Shown here piece by piece: positions 1 to 6,078 of a stretch of DNA of 6,891 bases. Positions within the stretch are counted from its first letter, which is position 1; every line of letters starts with the position of its first letter. The notes beneath the pieces are model-generated. The model searched no databases. It saw nothing but the letters and a program-made list of their open reading frames with translations, and was not told where the DNA came from. Position numbers and translations under genes: made by a program. Origin of the DNA: Candidatus Heimdallarchaeota archaeon (GTDB lineage Archaea > Asgardarchaeota > Heimdallarchaeia > Heimdallarchaeales > Kariarchaeaceae); NCBI GenBank assembly GCA_015522385.1, contig WAMJ01000234.1:1-6891 (forward strand), in the 5' to 3' direction.

Positions 1-601
1 GACTGATGTCGTTGATAGTTCGTATAAAGTTAGTGCCATCATCAAGCTTAGATAGAATTGTCAAACTGCAGTTGTCAATTCTTATGTCAGTGATCGACTT
101 CTGGTCATCGGTAAGACCCATCCAGTTGTGTATTATCGACACTATAGTCTGGGAATGGGCTACCAGAACGAGGGAGTTTTCCTCTCGCTTGTCAAGTTTG
201 GCCATAAATTTCTGAATCCTCCGGTCGAACTCTCGCCAAGTCTCTGCATTCTCATAGGGTCTCCAGTCAAGGACTGGTTGTGTCTTGGGTGCCTTGATCT
301 TAAGGATCTTGTCACGGTTTAATCCATCTGCAACACCTTGGTTGATCTCCCGAAGGAGTTCATCGTACTCAATATCAACAAGTAGCTCTCGTGAGATGAA
401 CTCCGCAGTCTGAGCTGCTCGCTTGATATCGCTGGAGATAATCGCGATTGTCCCTTCGATGATCTTTCCTAGCCGGTGAGCGACATACTGAGCCTGGAGC
501 TCACCCAAGTCGGTCAATACAGTGTCCGTCCACCCCCCGACAAAATTGTCGGTCTGATGTTTGCCCTGTCCATGCCTAATGAGGATTAGGTTGGTTACCA
601 C
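1..601 (-). CDS. Histidine phosphatase (phosphoglycerate mutase-like) family protein, 3' end cut by window edge
   Basis: The minus strand reads open from a GTG at 601-599 to the left edge: 200 codons with no stop. Visible motifs are the N-terminal LIRHG with the phospho-accepting His10; GWTDTVLT (24-31), matching the GWxDxPLT of phosphoglycerate mutases; SSDIKRAAQTAE (56-67) with phosphate-binding Arg61; REIN with the likely proton donor Glu85; and VAHSQTI (147-153) with the second catalytic His149. In most relatives that His is followed by Gly, but here by Ser. Family members usually have about 200 to 210 residues, so only a few are missing. The family removes or transfers phosphate on sugars, nucleotides, cofactor precursors or proteins, and the substrate cannot be told from sequence. 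The protein is probably cytosolic, with no signal peptide or membrane segment. GTG is chosen because an in-frame TAG lies eight codons upstream, no ATG lies between, and LIRHG normally sits this close to the N-terminus. It is transcribed away from the FAD oxidase gene. Confidence 0.9.
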   Translation of the reverse strand, partial: MVTNLILIRHGQGKHQTDNFVGGWTDTVLTDLGELQAQYVAHRLGKIIEGTIAIISSDIKRAAQTAEFISRELLVDIEYDELLREINQGVADGLNRDKILKIKAPKTQPVLDWRPYENAETWREFDRRIQKFMAKLDKREENSLVLVAHSQTIVSIIHNWMGLTDDQKSITDIRIDNCSLTILSKLDDGTNFIRTINDIS

Positions 602-623
602 AAAATCACATGTACGGACTTGC

Positions 624-631
624 TATTAAAA
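624..631 (-). promoter_or_regulatory. TATA-like box of the phosphatase gene, leaderless geometry
   Basis: The minus strand reads TTTTAATA, centred about 26 bases before the GTG start at 601. No Shine-Dalgarno sequence lies between them. That is the spacing expected of an archaeal leaderless transcript beginning at the start codon. The plus-strand reading, TATTAAAA, could also serve the divergent FAD oxidase gene, with transcription then starting near 653-657 and a leader of about 55 bases. Both uses are inferred from position and base content only. Confidence 0.5.
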
Positions 632-645
632 CCTGAGAATTCAGG
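632..645. repeat. Short perfect inverted repeat in the divergent promoter region
   Basis: CCTGA (632-636) and TCAGG (641-645) are exact reverse complements separated by GAAT. The repeat directly abuts the TATA-like box at 624-631, so it could be an operator for one or both divergent genes. Five base pairs is short enough to arise by chance. Confidence 0.3.
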
Positions 646-699
646 GTGAAACTAAATCCTCCTGAGCAGAGGTTCGAATCCACTATGTCCATTGTGAGT

Positions 700-703
700 G
701 GAG
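700..703 (+). promoter_or_regulatory. Shine-Dalgarno site of the FAD oxidase gene
   Basis: GGAG lies 4 bases before the GTG at 708 and 7 bases before the next GTG at 711. The 7-base spacing is the more usual one, so translation may begin at the second of the two tandem GTG codons. Confidence 0.5.
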
Positions 704-707
704 ACCG

Positions 708-2324
708 GTGGTGAATTCTCAGAATATTCAGTACTCGGAGGTGTGCAAACAAAGCGATGTTTATTATCAACACTCGGAGATTCAACCAGTGAAAAGGTTT
801 TCAGATGTTGCAAATGCATTCCCGGACTATCTCACTGATGAGTCACACCTCATGACTTCGGATAACGCCGAGGAGATCCTCTTCCCAGAGAGTACAAAAG
901 AGGTTCAGGAAATCGTCCAACAGGCAAATAAGTTGGGGAAGCAGATCACGATTTCGGGAGGAGGTACTGGTATTGCTGCCGGAAGAGTACCACTTTCTGG
1001 TTGGATCGTGGCAACTGATGAAATGCGTAGTGTGGAGGGAGGGATCTCTTGGACTGATCCTGAGACCGGAGTGACCTACAGCTATAAGCTTCAGGAGGTG
1101 GACGAGAATAACGCTCTATTGACAGTTCCAGTATCAATCACGGTAAAGTCTATCCAAAATCTTGTCAGGGAGTTGGGGTGGTTCTACCCACCTGATCCTA
1201 CGGAGAGGTCTGCATTTATAGGAGGAAATTTCGCCACAAACGCTTCAGGTTCTCGGAGCTTTAGGTACGGTCCAACTAGAGGGTGGGTACAAGCAGCCGA
1301 GATTGTCCTACCTGATGGGCGGGTTGTTGAGCTCTCTCGGGATGAGCCAAGTATTGGCCCAGGAGAAATAGAGATCTTGGATTTTAGGATTCCTAGACCC
1401 ACATATCCACAACCACTAACCACCAAGAATGTCGCGGGGCCAGTGATCACAGACGACTCAAAGCCCATCGATCTTTTCATCGGAACGGACGGTATTTTTG
1501 GAATTGTCACTAGGATCACCCTAAGGCTGATTAAATTGCCATCTTCGATCCTAAACATCATGGCGTACTCTCCCGATGCTTCTACTGCAGTTCAGCTCAT
1601 ACAAACAGCCCAGGAACAGAGGTCAAAACAGAAATTCCCTATTCCCCTCTCCGTGGAATACCTAGATGAACGTGCCACGAGTATCATGAGGGGAGAGAAA
1701 GGTGACATGGTTACCATAATTCTAGAACAAGAAACCTGCGACGAGGATGAGATGGAAGTAGCCCTCGAATTCTGGTCTACAAAATTTGAAGAACTGGGGA
1801 TAGAAGACACCTCGGTCGCTATGACGCACAAAGAGATTGAGCGCCATAAGCAGCAGAGGCATCTTGTTCCCGAGACGGTCAATTCCATCGCGAGGAGTAA
1901 CGGGATGCCCAAGTTGGGAACAGACTATGCAGCGCCAATCTCGATGACGGAGGAGATCTTCAAGCTGGGCAGGACTATTGGTGAGGAGTTTGAAGCAGAA
2001 GTCTCGAAGTTGCAGCAAATGGAGGGCAAACCCGGATTCGCGATGTGGGCTCACGCGGGCGATGCCCATGTTCACCTCAACCTGTTACCCAGAGATGACA
2101 GGGAGAAGGAGATCGCCAAACGGCTAATGGTGAAAATGATGAGGATGATTGTCGGTTGGAACGGAACAATAGCAGCAGAGCATGGTCTGGGGAAAAAACG
2201 CTTTGATGGTGAACCTGCATTGCAGATAATGATTGGAGATGAAGGGCTAGAGGAGATTCACCGAATGAAAGAGATACTTGATCCTAGATTCCTTCTAAAC
2301 AGGGGAAATCTAATAGACCCTTAA
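708..2324 (+). CDS. FAD-binding oxidoreductase, GlcD / D-lactate dehydrogenase type
   Basis: This 538-residue protein joins an N-terminal FAD-binding type 4 (PCMH-type) domain to a C-terminal FAD-linked oxidase domain. FAD-pocket signatures are SGGGTGIAAGRVP (83-95), PPDPTERSAFIGGNFATNAS (161-180) and DLFIGTDGIFGIVTRITLRL (255-274). The C-terminal domain carries HAGDAHVHLN (449-458), equivalent to the metal-binding HxGDGNxHxN, and NGTIAAEHGLG (485-495) with Glu491 and His492. Such flavoproteins oxidise D-2-hydroxyacids such as D-lactate, glycolate or D-2-hydroxyglutarate to 2-oxoacids and pass electrons to quinone, cytochrome or an electron-transfer flavoprotein. The substrate is not deducible here. 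No Fe-S cysteine motifs, signal peptide or membrane segment are seen. It is longer than typical GlcD (about 460 to 500), with extra sequence around 110-135 and 205-250. Start codons are tandem GTGs at 708 and 711; Shine-Dalgarno spacing slightly favours 711. It appears to be a single-gene unit, since a 65-base gap precedes the phosphate operon. Confidence 0.9.
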   Translation: MVNSQNIQYSEVCKQSDVYYQHSEIQPVKRFSDVANAFPDYLTDESHLMTSDNAEEILFPESTKEVQEIVQQANKLGKQITISGGGTGIAAGRVPLSGWIVATDEMRSVEGGISWTDPETGVTYSYKLQEVDENNALLTVPVSITVKSIQNLVRELGWFYPPDPTERSAFIGGNFATNASGSRSFRYGPTRGWVQAAEIVLPDGRVVELSRDEPSIGPGEIEILDFRIPRPTYPQPLTTKNVAGPVITDDSKPIDLFIGTDGIFGIVTRITLRLIKLPSSILNIMAYSPDASTAVQLIQTAQEQRSKQKFPIPLSVEYLDERATSIMRGEKGDMVTIILEQETCDEDEMEVALEFWSTKFEELGIEDTSVAMTHKEIERHKQQRHLVPETVNSIARSNGMPKLGTDYAAPISMTEEIFKLGRTIGEEFEAEVSKLQQMEGKPGFAMWAHAGDAHVHLNLLPRDDREKEIAKRLMVKMMRMIVGWNGTIAAEHGLGKKRFDGEPALQIMIGDEGLEEIHRMKEILDPRFLLNRGNLIDP

Positions 2325-2334
2325 TATCTCGGAG

Positions 2335-2362
2335 TTTCAGAGAGGTGAGGAATTCTCTGAAA
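2335..2362. repeat. Perfect 9-bp inverted repeat upstream of the phosphate-transport operon
   Basis: TTTCAGAGA (2335-2343) and TCTCTGAAA (2354-2362) are exact reverse complements around a 10-base spacer. The repeat lies 28 bases before the pstCA start, and its right arm runs into the TATA-like element. That position suits a repressor operator or other promoter control site. In RNA the same sequence would form a hairpin just after the FAD oxidase stop codon, but no T-run follows, so a classic terminator is less likely. The symmetry is seen directly; the role is inferred. Confidence 0.6.
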
Positions 2363-2366
2363 TACG
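2359..2366 (+). promoter_or_regulatory. Weak TATA-like element of the pst operon
   Basis: GAAATACG is centred about 27 bases before the ATG at 2390, and no Shine-Dalgarno sequence precedes that ATG, which suits leaderless transcription. The match to the archaeal TATA consensus is poor, and the preceding purines could be part of a BRE. It overlaps the right arm of the inverted repeat, so binding there could block transcription factor access. Confidence 0.35.
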
Positions 2367-2389
2367 TTAGTTCCAGCTTTTGATTGTAG

Positions 2390-4453
2390 ATGAGCCCTGT
2401 CAATGTAGAGATGATACAGACAGAAATAAGTAATTCGAGGATTAGTGAAATTGTTGTAAATCCTTCCTCTGATCAACTACGAAAGAGAGAGAATTTCTTT
2501 CGATTGATAAGTTTGATATTACAGATTATCTCCATTTCAACCATTCTAATCTTAGTAGCTGTAATATCCATAATGGTGTGGTTTGGAAGCCCTATGTTTG
2601 CGTACCCAGACAGGATAGTTCAGATGTTAACGGAGAACAAGTGGTTCCCTGAAGATCACTTCGAGGATGGTGATTACGGGGCTCTGGCAGCAATAGCCGG
2701 TACATTTATGGTAGGTATCCCTGCCCTTATCCTATCCATCTTTTGGGGAGTGGGCTTGGCCATATTCCTGAGCGAGTATACCCGAGAGAGTATCGCGAGA
2801 AAGATCCAACCTGTCATTGAATTTGTGGCTTCGGTTCCCTCTGTAATTTTCGGTTTGATCGCCTTTACGTACTTCTTCATATGGTTTTCTGAATTCTTCT
2901 CTCAGGAATGGGTACAGAGCTCCCTACTAATCCTTGGATATAAGGTTGAGGTCGTCCCAAAAGGTACCTATCTTGCAGCGGCAATTGCTTTAGCTTTCAT
3001 GACGACCCCAATTATCGCATCAATATCACTCGATGCGATGAAATCGACCCCCGTGATGCAGCGTAATTCAGCAAAGGCATTTGGAGCAACGAGGTGGGAG
3101 ATTTTCAAGACCGTAGTATATCCCCACTCCAAGAGAACAATTTTTGCCAGCATCCTTCTGGGATTCGGTAGGGCGATCGGTGAAACGATGGTTGTCCTTA
3201 TGGTACTTGGTAATGCACCCGTGCTGAAATTAGACCTCCTCGTTAATGGTATGACAATGACCTCTGTTATCAGTGGCTACTGGGGAGAGGCGTCTGAAGG
3301 ATCAGCTCTTCAAGCTGCCCTCTTCGTCCTTGGCCTCCTACTACTATCTATTACCGCTCTTGTTGTCTTCGTCGCATCCCTGATAACCAATGAGAATGAG
3401 ACAATATTCAGGATTATTGACACTCTCCTGAAACCATTCATTTTTGTAAGGGAGAAGATCGACTCTATAGTACAGAAGTTCACGCAAGAGGTGGAATTAA
3501 CCGAAGAGCAGATCGCAAGGATGTCACAGCGGAGAAGTATTACCAATGCTGTTGCGGGGATCATACTTGGAGGGATCCTCCTGAGTTTTATTTTAGCTGT
3601 GTACATCTCGATAGGGAGGTTCTTGGTCTCCGGGATGGATTATTTCTTCGCACCAGGGGAAACCTCACCCCTCTACCGGATAAATGTCACACTAAGGGGA
3701 GATCCAAGGAACACATTCGTCAAGCAGGGATTAATCGGACTATTTACTGCTATCACAGGTACCATATCTATCGTTACGCTCTCAGCGATCATCGCCTTCC
3801 CGATAGCTACCATCACTGGGATTTATCTCTCAGAATTTGCTCCTGATGGCAGACTAACTCTTTGGATCCGCCAGTCGATTATCAACATCAACGCTATCCC
3901 CTCCATCGTGGTAGGACTATTCGTCTATGCATTATTCAGCGTGGCTCTCAACATGGGTGCAGGTATCCTTCCCGGGTCGATAGCTCTGTCCGTGATGATG
4001 ATCCCCATTATCACAACCAACACCATTGAGGCACTGAACAACGTCCCGTCACACCACATGACCTCTGCAATAGCACTGGGAGCGACCCGATGGGAGGCAT
4101 TCTGGAAGCACAAATTCCCGTACGCCTTACCGAACATCTTCACCGGGTATTTACTGGGATCAGCCAGGGTGTCGGGAGAGACCGCACCGTTGCTCTTTAC
4201 AGCGGCTACATTCACACCACCTGCGTCTCCAATTCCCACTAGTCTAACGCATCAGGCAATTCGAGTGCTCCCCTACGAGGTGTACTATAGACTACTGTAC
4301 ACAACGACTAGGGTGAACGGAGAGAAAGTAGGGCCAGACTGGGCCGTAGCCTCTTCAGTGGTGCTGATGATTTTTGTCCTCACTCTCACGGTTGCAGGAT
4401 ATTTTGTCAGGACATTTATCAGAAGGCGATATGCCTACAATGGAGAAATATAG
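2390..4453 (+). CDS. pstCA: Phosphate ABC transporter permease, PstC-PstA fusion
   Basis: This single 687-residue chain carries both permeases of the Pst phosphate importer. Residues about 35-335 are PstC-like: VASVPSVIFGLIAF (146-159), the ATPase-docking EAA loop AFGATRWEIFKTVVYP (230-245) and RAIGETMVVLMVLGN (261-275). Residues about 378-687 are PstA-like: NAIPSIVVGLF (501-511), EAA loop ALGATRWEAFWKHKFP (562-577) and ARVSGETAPLL (592-602). Hydrophobic stretches suggest six membrane helices per half. Both joined termini should be cytoplasmic, so the charged linker (333-382) needs no extra helix. The arginine of RxxGET, reported as needed for transport in E. coli PstA, is kept in both halves (Arg261, Arg593). 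PstC and PstA are usually separate proteins of about 300 residues each. Met378, just before the PstA half, may mark the old pstA start but has no usable Shine-Dalgarno. ATG at 2390 is chosen as the first start before the PstC half. The stop TAG lies inside the pstB Shine-Dalgarno. Confidence 0.95.
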   Translation: MSPVNVEMIQTEISNSRISEIVVNPSSDQLRKRENFFRLISLILQIISISTILILVAVISIMVWFGSPMFAYPDRIVQMLTENKWFPEDHFEDGDYGALAAIAGTFMVGIPALILSIFWGVGLAIFLSEYTRESIARKIQPVIEFVASVPSVIFGLIAFTYFFIWFSEFFSQEWVQSSLLILGYKVEVVPKGTYLAAAIALAFMTTPIIASISLDAMKSTPVMQRNSAKAFGATRWEIFKTVVYPHSKRTIFASILLGFGRAIGETMVVLMVLGNAPVLKLDLLVNGMTMTSVISGYWGEASEGSALQAALFVLGLLLLSITALVVFVASLITNENETIFRIIDTLLKPFIFVREKIDSIVQKFTQEVELTEEQIARMSQRRSITNAVAGIILGGILLSFILAVYISIGRFLVSGMDYFFAPGETSPLYRINVTLRGDPRNTFVKQGLIGLFTAITGTISIVTLSAIIAFPIATITGIYLSEFAPDGRLTLWIRQSIININAIPSIVVGLFVYALFSVALNMGAGILPGSIALSVMMIPIITTNTIEALNNVPSHHMTSAIALGATRWEAFWKHKFPYALPNIFTGYLLGSARVSGETAPLLFTAATFTPPASPIPTSLTHQAIRVLPYEVYYRLLYTTTRVNGEKVGPDWAVASSVVLMIFVLTLTVAGYFVRTFIRRRYAYNGEI

Positions 4454-4457
4454 GTGA
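4452..4457 (+). promoter_or_regulatory. Shine-Dalgarno site that decides the pstB start
   Basis: AGGTGA overlaps the pstCA stop codon and lies 5 bases before the ATG at 4463. It implies that the in-frame GTG at 4454 is part of the ribosome site rather than the start, and that pstB translation is coupled to termination of pstCA. Confidence 0.7.
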
Positions 4458-4462
4458 ACGAA

Positions 4463-5350
4463 ATGAGTAAACAGAAAACAGAAATCAAGGAATTTAACAC
4501 ACCAGAAGAATTCTATCAGAAATACCTCACGATCAGAGAGGAGAGAATATCAAACGGACACGAGGAGAAGCGGTTCCCTGACTTCACCGAGGAAGAGACG
4601 GAAGTGGAATTCAAGAATTTCCACATTGGGTATGAGGACAAACCTTGGACCCTCTTCAATATCAACCTGAAGATTCCAAGGAAGAAGATCATTGCTATTA
4701 TCGGTCCATCAGGTTGTGGGAAATCTACACTCCTCAGATCGATCAATAGAATGAACGAGGAGATGGCTGAAACAAGAACTCAGGGAGAAATTCTCATTGA
4801 TGGTAAGGACATCTATGCTCCCAACGTCAATAAAATGCGCCTGAGAACACAGGTTGGAATGGTCTTCCAGAAACCTCAACCGTTCCCAAGGTCGATATAC
4901 GAGAACATTGCCTTCGGCCCCAAGTTACATGGAATAAGGAAGAAAGAGCAACTGGATCAAATAGTTGAAAGTTCTCTACAATCAGTCGGTCTATTTGAGG
5001 AGATTAACGGGAGACTGGAGGATCATGCGTATGGTCTATCTGGTGGGCAACAGCAGCGTTTGTGTATTGCGAGAACCATAGCTGTCAGACCGGAGGTAAT
5101 TCTTGCTGATGAGCCAGCTTCAGCTCTCGATCCGAAGTCGGCCTATCAGATAGAGGACCTCCTTCTCAAGCTAAAGGAGGATTTCACAGTGGTAATAGTT
5201 ACACATAACATGCAACAAGCAGCCCGTATCTCGGACTATTCGATCTTCATGTATAACGGAGTTGTAGTCGAATACGACAAGACGGAGAATATTTTCGAGA
5301 AGCCGGCATACGAGTTGACCGAGAACTACATCTCGGGTAGGTTTGGATAG
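4463..5350 (+). CDS. pstB: Phosphate ABC transporter ATP-binding protein PstB
   Basis: This is the cytoplasmic ATPase that drives phosphate import through PstCA. In the 295-residue protein from ATG 4463, all nucleotide-binding motifs are present: Walker A GPSGCGKST (81-89), Q-loop MVFQKPQPFP (133-142) with Gln136, ABC signature LSGGQQQRL (192-200), Walker B VILADEP (212-218) with Asp216 and catalytic Glu217, and switch His248 in THNMQQAAR. The Q-loop FQKPQPFP and the C-terminal NYISGRFG are characteristic of PstB rather than other importers. The ABC domain begins near residue 48, so there is a charged N-terminal extension of roughly 40 to 45 residues compared with a usual PstB of about 250. 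An alternative GTG start at 4454 would add three residues, but it lies inside the Shine-Dalgarno. The gene follows pstCA without a gap and precedes phoU by 11 bases. Confidence 0.96.
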   Translation: MSKQKTEIKEFNTPEEFYQKYLTIREERISNGHEEKRFPDFTEEETEVEFKNFHIGYEDKPWTLFNINLKIPRKKIIAIIGPSGCGKSTLLRSINRMNEEMAETRTQGEILIDGKDIYAPNVNKMRLRTQVGMVFQKPQPFPRSIYENIAFGPKLHGIRKKEQLDQIVESSLQSVGLFEEINGRLEDHAYGLSGGQQQRLCIARTIAVRPEVILADEPASALDPKSAYQIEDLLLKLKEDFTVVIVTHNMQQAARISDYSIFMYNGVVVEYDKTENIFEKPAYELTENYISGRFG

Positions 5351-5354
5351 GAGG
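5350..5354 (+). promoter_or_regulatory. Shine-Dalgarno site of phoU
   Basis: GGAGG starts at the last base of the pstB stop codon and lies 7 bases before the ATG at 5362. This strong site supports the chosen start and translational coupling to pstB. Confidence 0.8.
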
Positions 5355-5361
5355 AATTGAT

Positions 5362-6078
5362 ATGACACTCAGAGTGAGTTTAACACAACAATTAGAAGAA
5401 CTAAAAGCACATGTGAAACTTATGTTGACCATGTCTGAGCAGAATGTGGACTCTGCGTCCCAGTTGTTCTCAATCAACGAGGATGACTTAACAACCCTCA
5501 ACTATGAGGAGGTATTGGAAGAGGTAAAGCGGAGGGACATGGAGCTTAGAACACAAGGGGATAAGACCGAGGATCTCGTCATGAAGATACTCTCCCTACA
5601 AGCGCCAGTTGGCAAAGATTTGAGACTAACACTCAGTACGTTCAGGATAATATATGACCTAGAACGGATCTCAAGGGATTCACTGCACACCTTCGAGCAC
5701 TTTGTCAATTTCGTCATTGCATTCCAGTCCGGTGAGATGGATAAAACTACCTTGCTGAATTTCTTTGACGAACTCAACAAGGGATCAGAGGCAATTATCA
5801 GACTTCTGAATCAGTTTGAGAGGATCTACTTTGACGGTAAGAGTATTGATATTGAGAAGTTCCTTGAAGAAGCCCGAACCAATGACACTGTTCTGGATAA
5901 CCTCTATAAAAACAGAGTCGAGGGGATTGAGCAGAGTGACAAAGTCTTCGTCAACAACCTCACCCAGAATTCAGCTCTATTTGGTCTACGATCAATTGAG
6001 AGAGTCGGAGATCACGCGTGTAATCTCCTCGAGAGAGCCCTGTACATTCAGACTGCGGAGAAATATGTAGTCTCCTAG
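5362..6078 (+). CDS. phoU: PhoU-like phosphate uptake regulator
   Basis: This 238-residue helical protein carries two PhoU repeats. The first includes LQAPVGKDLRLTLSTFRIIY (79-98) followed by DLERISRDS (99-107), and the second LFGLRSIERVGDHACNLLER (206-225). Family length is usually 215 to 240, so it is complete. PhoU proteins are cytoplasmic, bind metal clusters through ExxxD motifs and restrain the Pst transporter when phosphate is plentiful; in bacteria they also link Pst to the PhoR sensor kinase. No sensor kinase or response regulator is present here, so direct control of PstCA-PstB is the simpler reading. The second ExxxD motif is intact (Glu213, Asp217). The first is ERISRD, with Arg105 where Asp is expected and Asp106 one place later, so one metal site may be altered. 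The N-terminal 45 residues are also rather charged. The gene is the last in the operon, and its TAG stop overlaps the stop of the convergent gene. Confidence 0.92.
   Translation: MTLRVSLTQQLEELKAHVKLMLTMSEQNVDSASQLFSINEDDLTTLNYEEVLEEVKRRDMELRTQGDKTEDLVMKILSLQAPVGKDLRLTLSTFRIIYDLERISRDSLHTFEHFVNFVIAFQSGEMDKTTLLNFFDELNKGSEAIIRLLNQFERIYFDGKSIDIEKFLEEARTNDTVLDNLYKNRVEGIEQSDKVFVNNLTQNSALFGLRSIERVGDHACNLLERALYIQTAEKYVVS

Noticed and set aside
6..322. Two overlapping plus-strand open frames (6-215 and 128-322).
   Set aside because: They lie opposite the phosphatase gene, which has clear catalytic motifs throughout. Their translations show no family features and they overlap each other.
616..691. 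A functional tRNA gene.
   Set aside because: The D-arm and anticodon arm are not recognisable and the acceptor and T-stems conflict over one base. Only the T-loop string is convincing, so it is listed as an observation instead.
1184..2075. Several minus-strand open frames of about 100 to 125 codons within the FAD oxidase gene.
   Set aside because: The plus strand encodes a continuous, motif-rich flavoprotein. The antisense translations show no recognisable motif or start signal and overlap one another.
2335..2389. A Rho-independent terminator after the FAD oxidase gene.
   Set aside because: The hairpin is perfect, but no T-run follows directly and the right arm overlaps the presumed pst promoter. 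A control site is at least as likely.
3521..4453. A separately translated PstA starting at the internal ATG 3521.
   Set aside because: Only AAGG directly touching the ATG is present, with no properly spaced ribosome site, and the reading frame is continuous with the PstC half. A minor internal start cannot be formally excluded.
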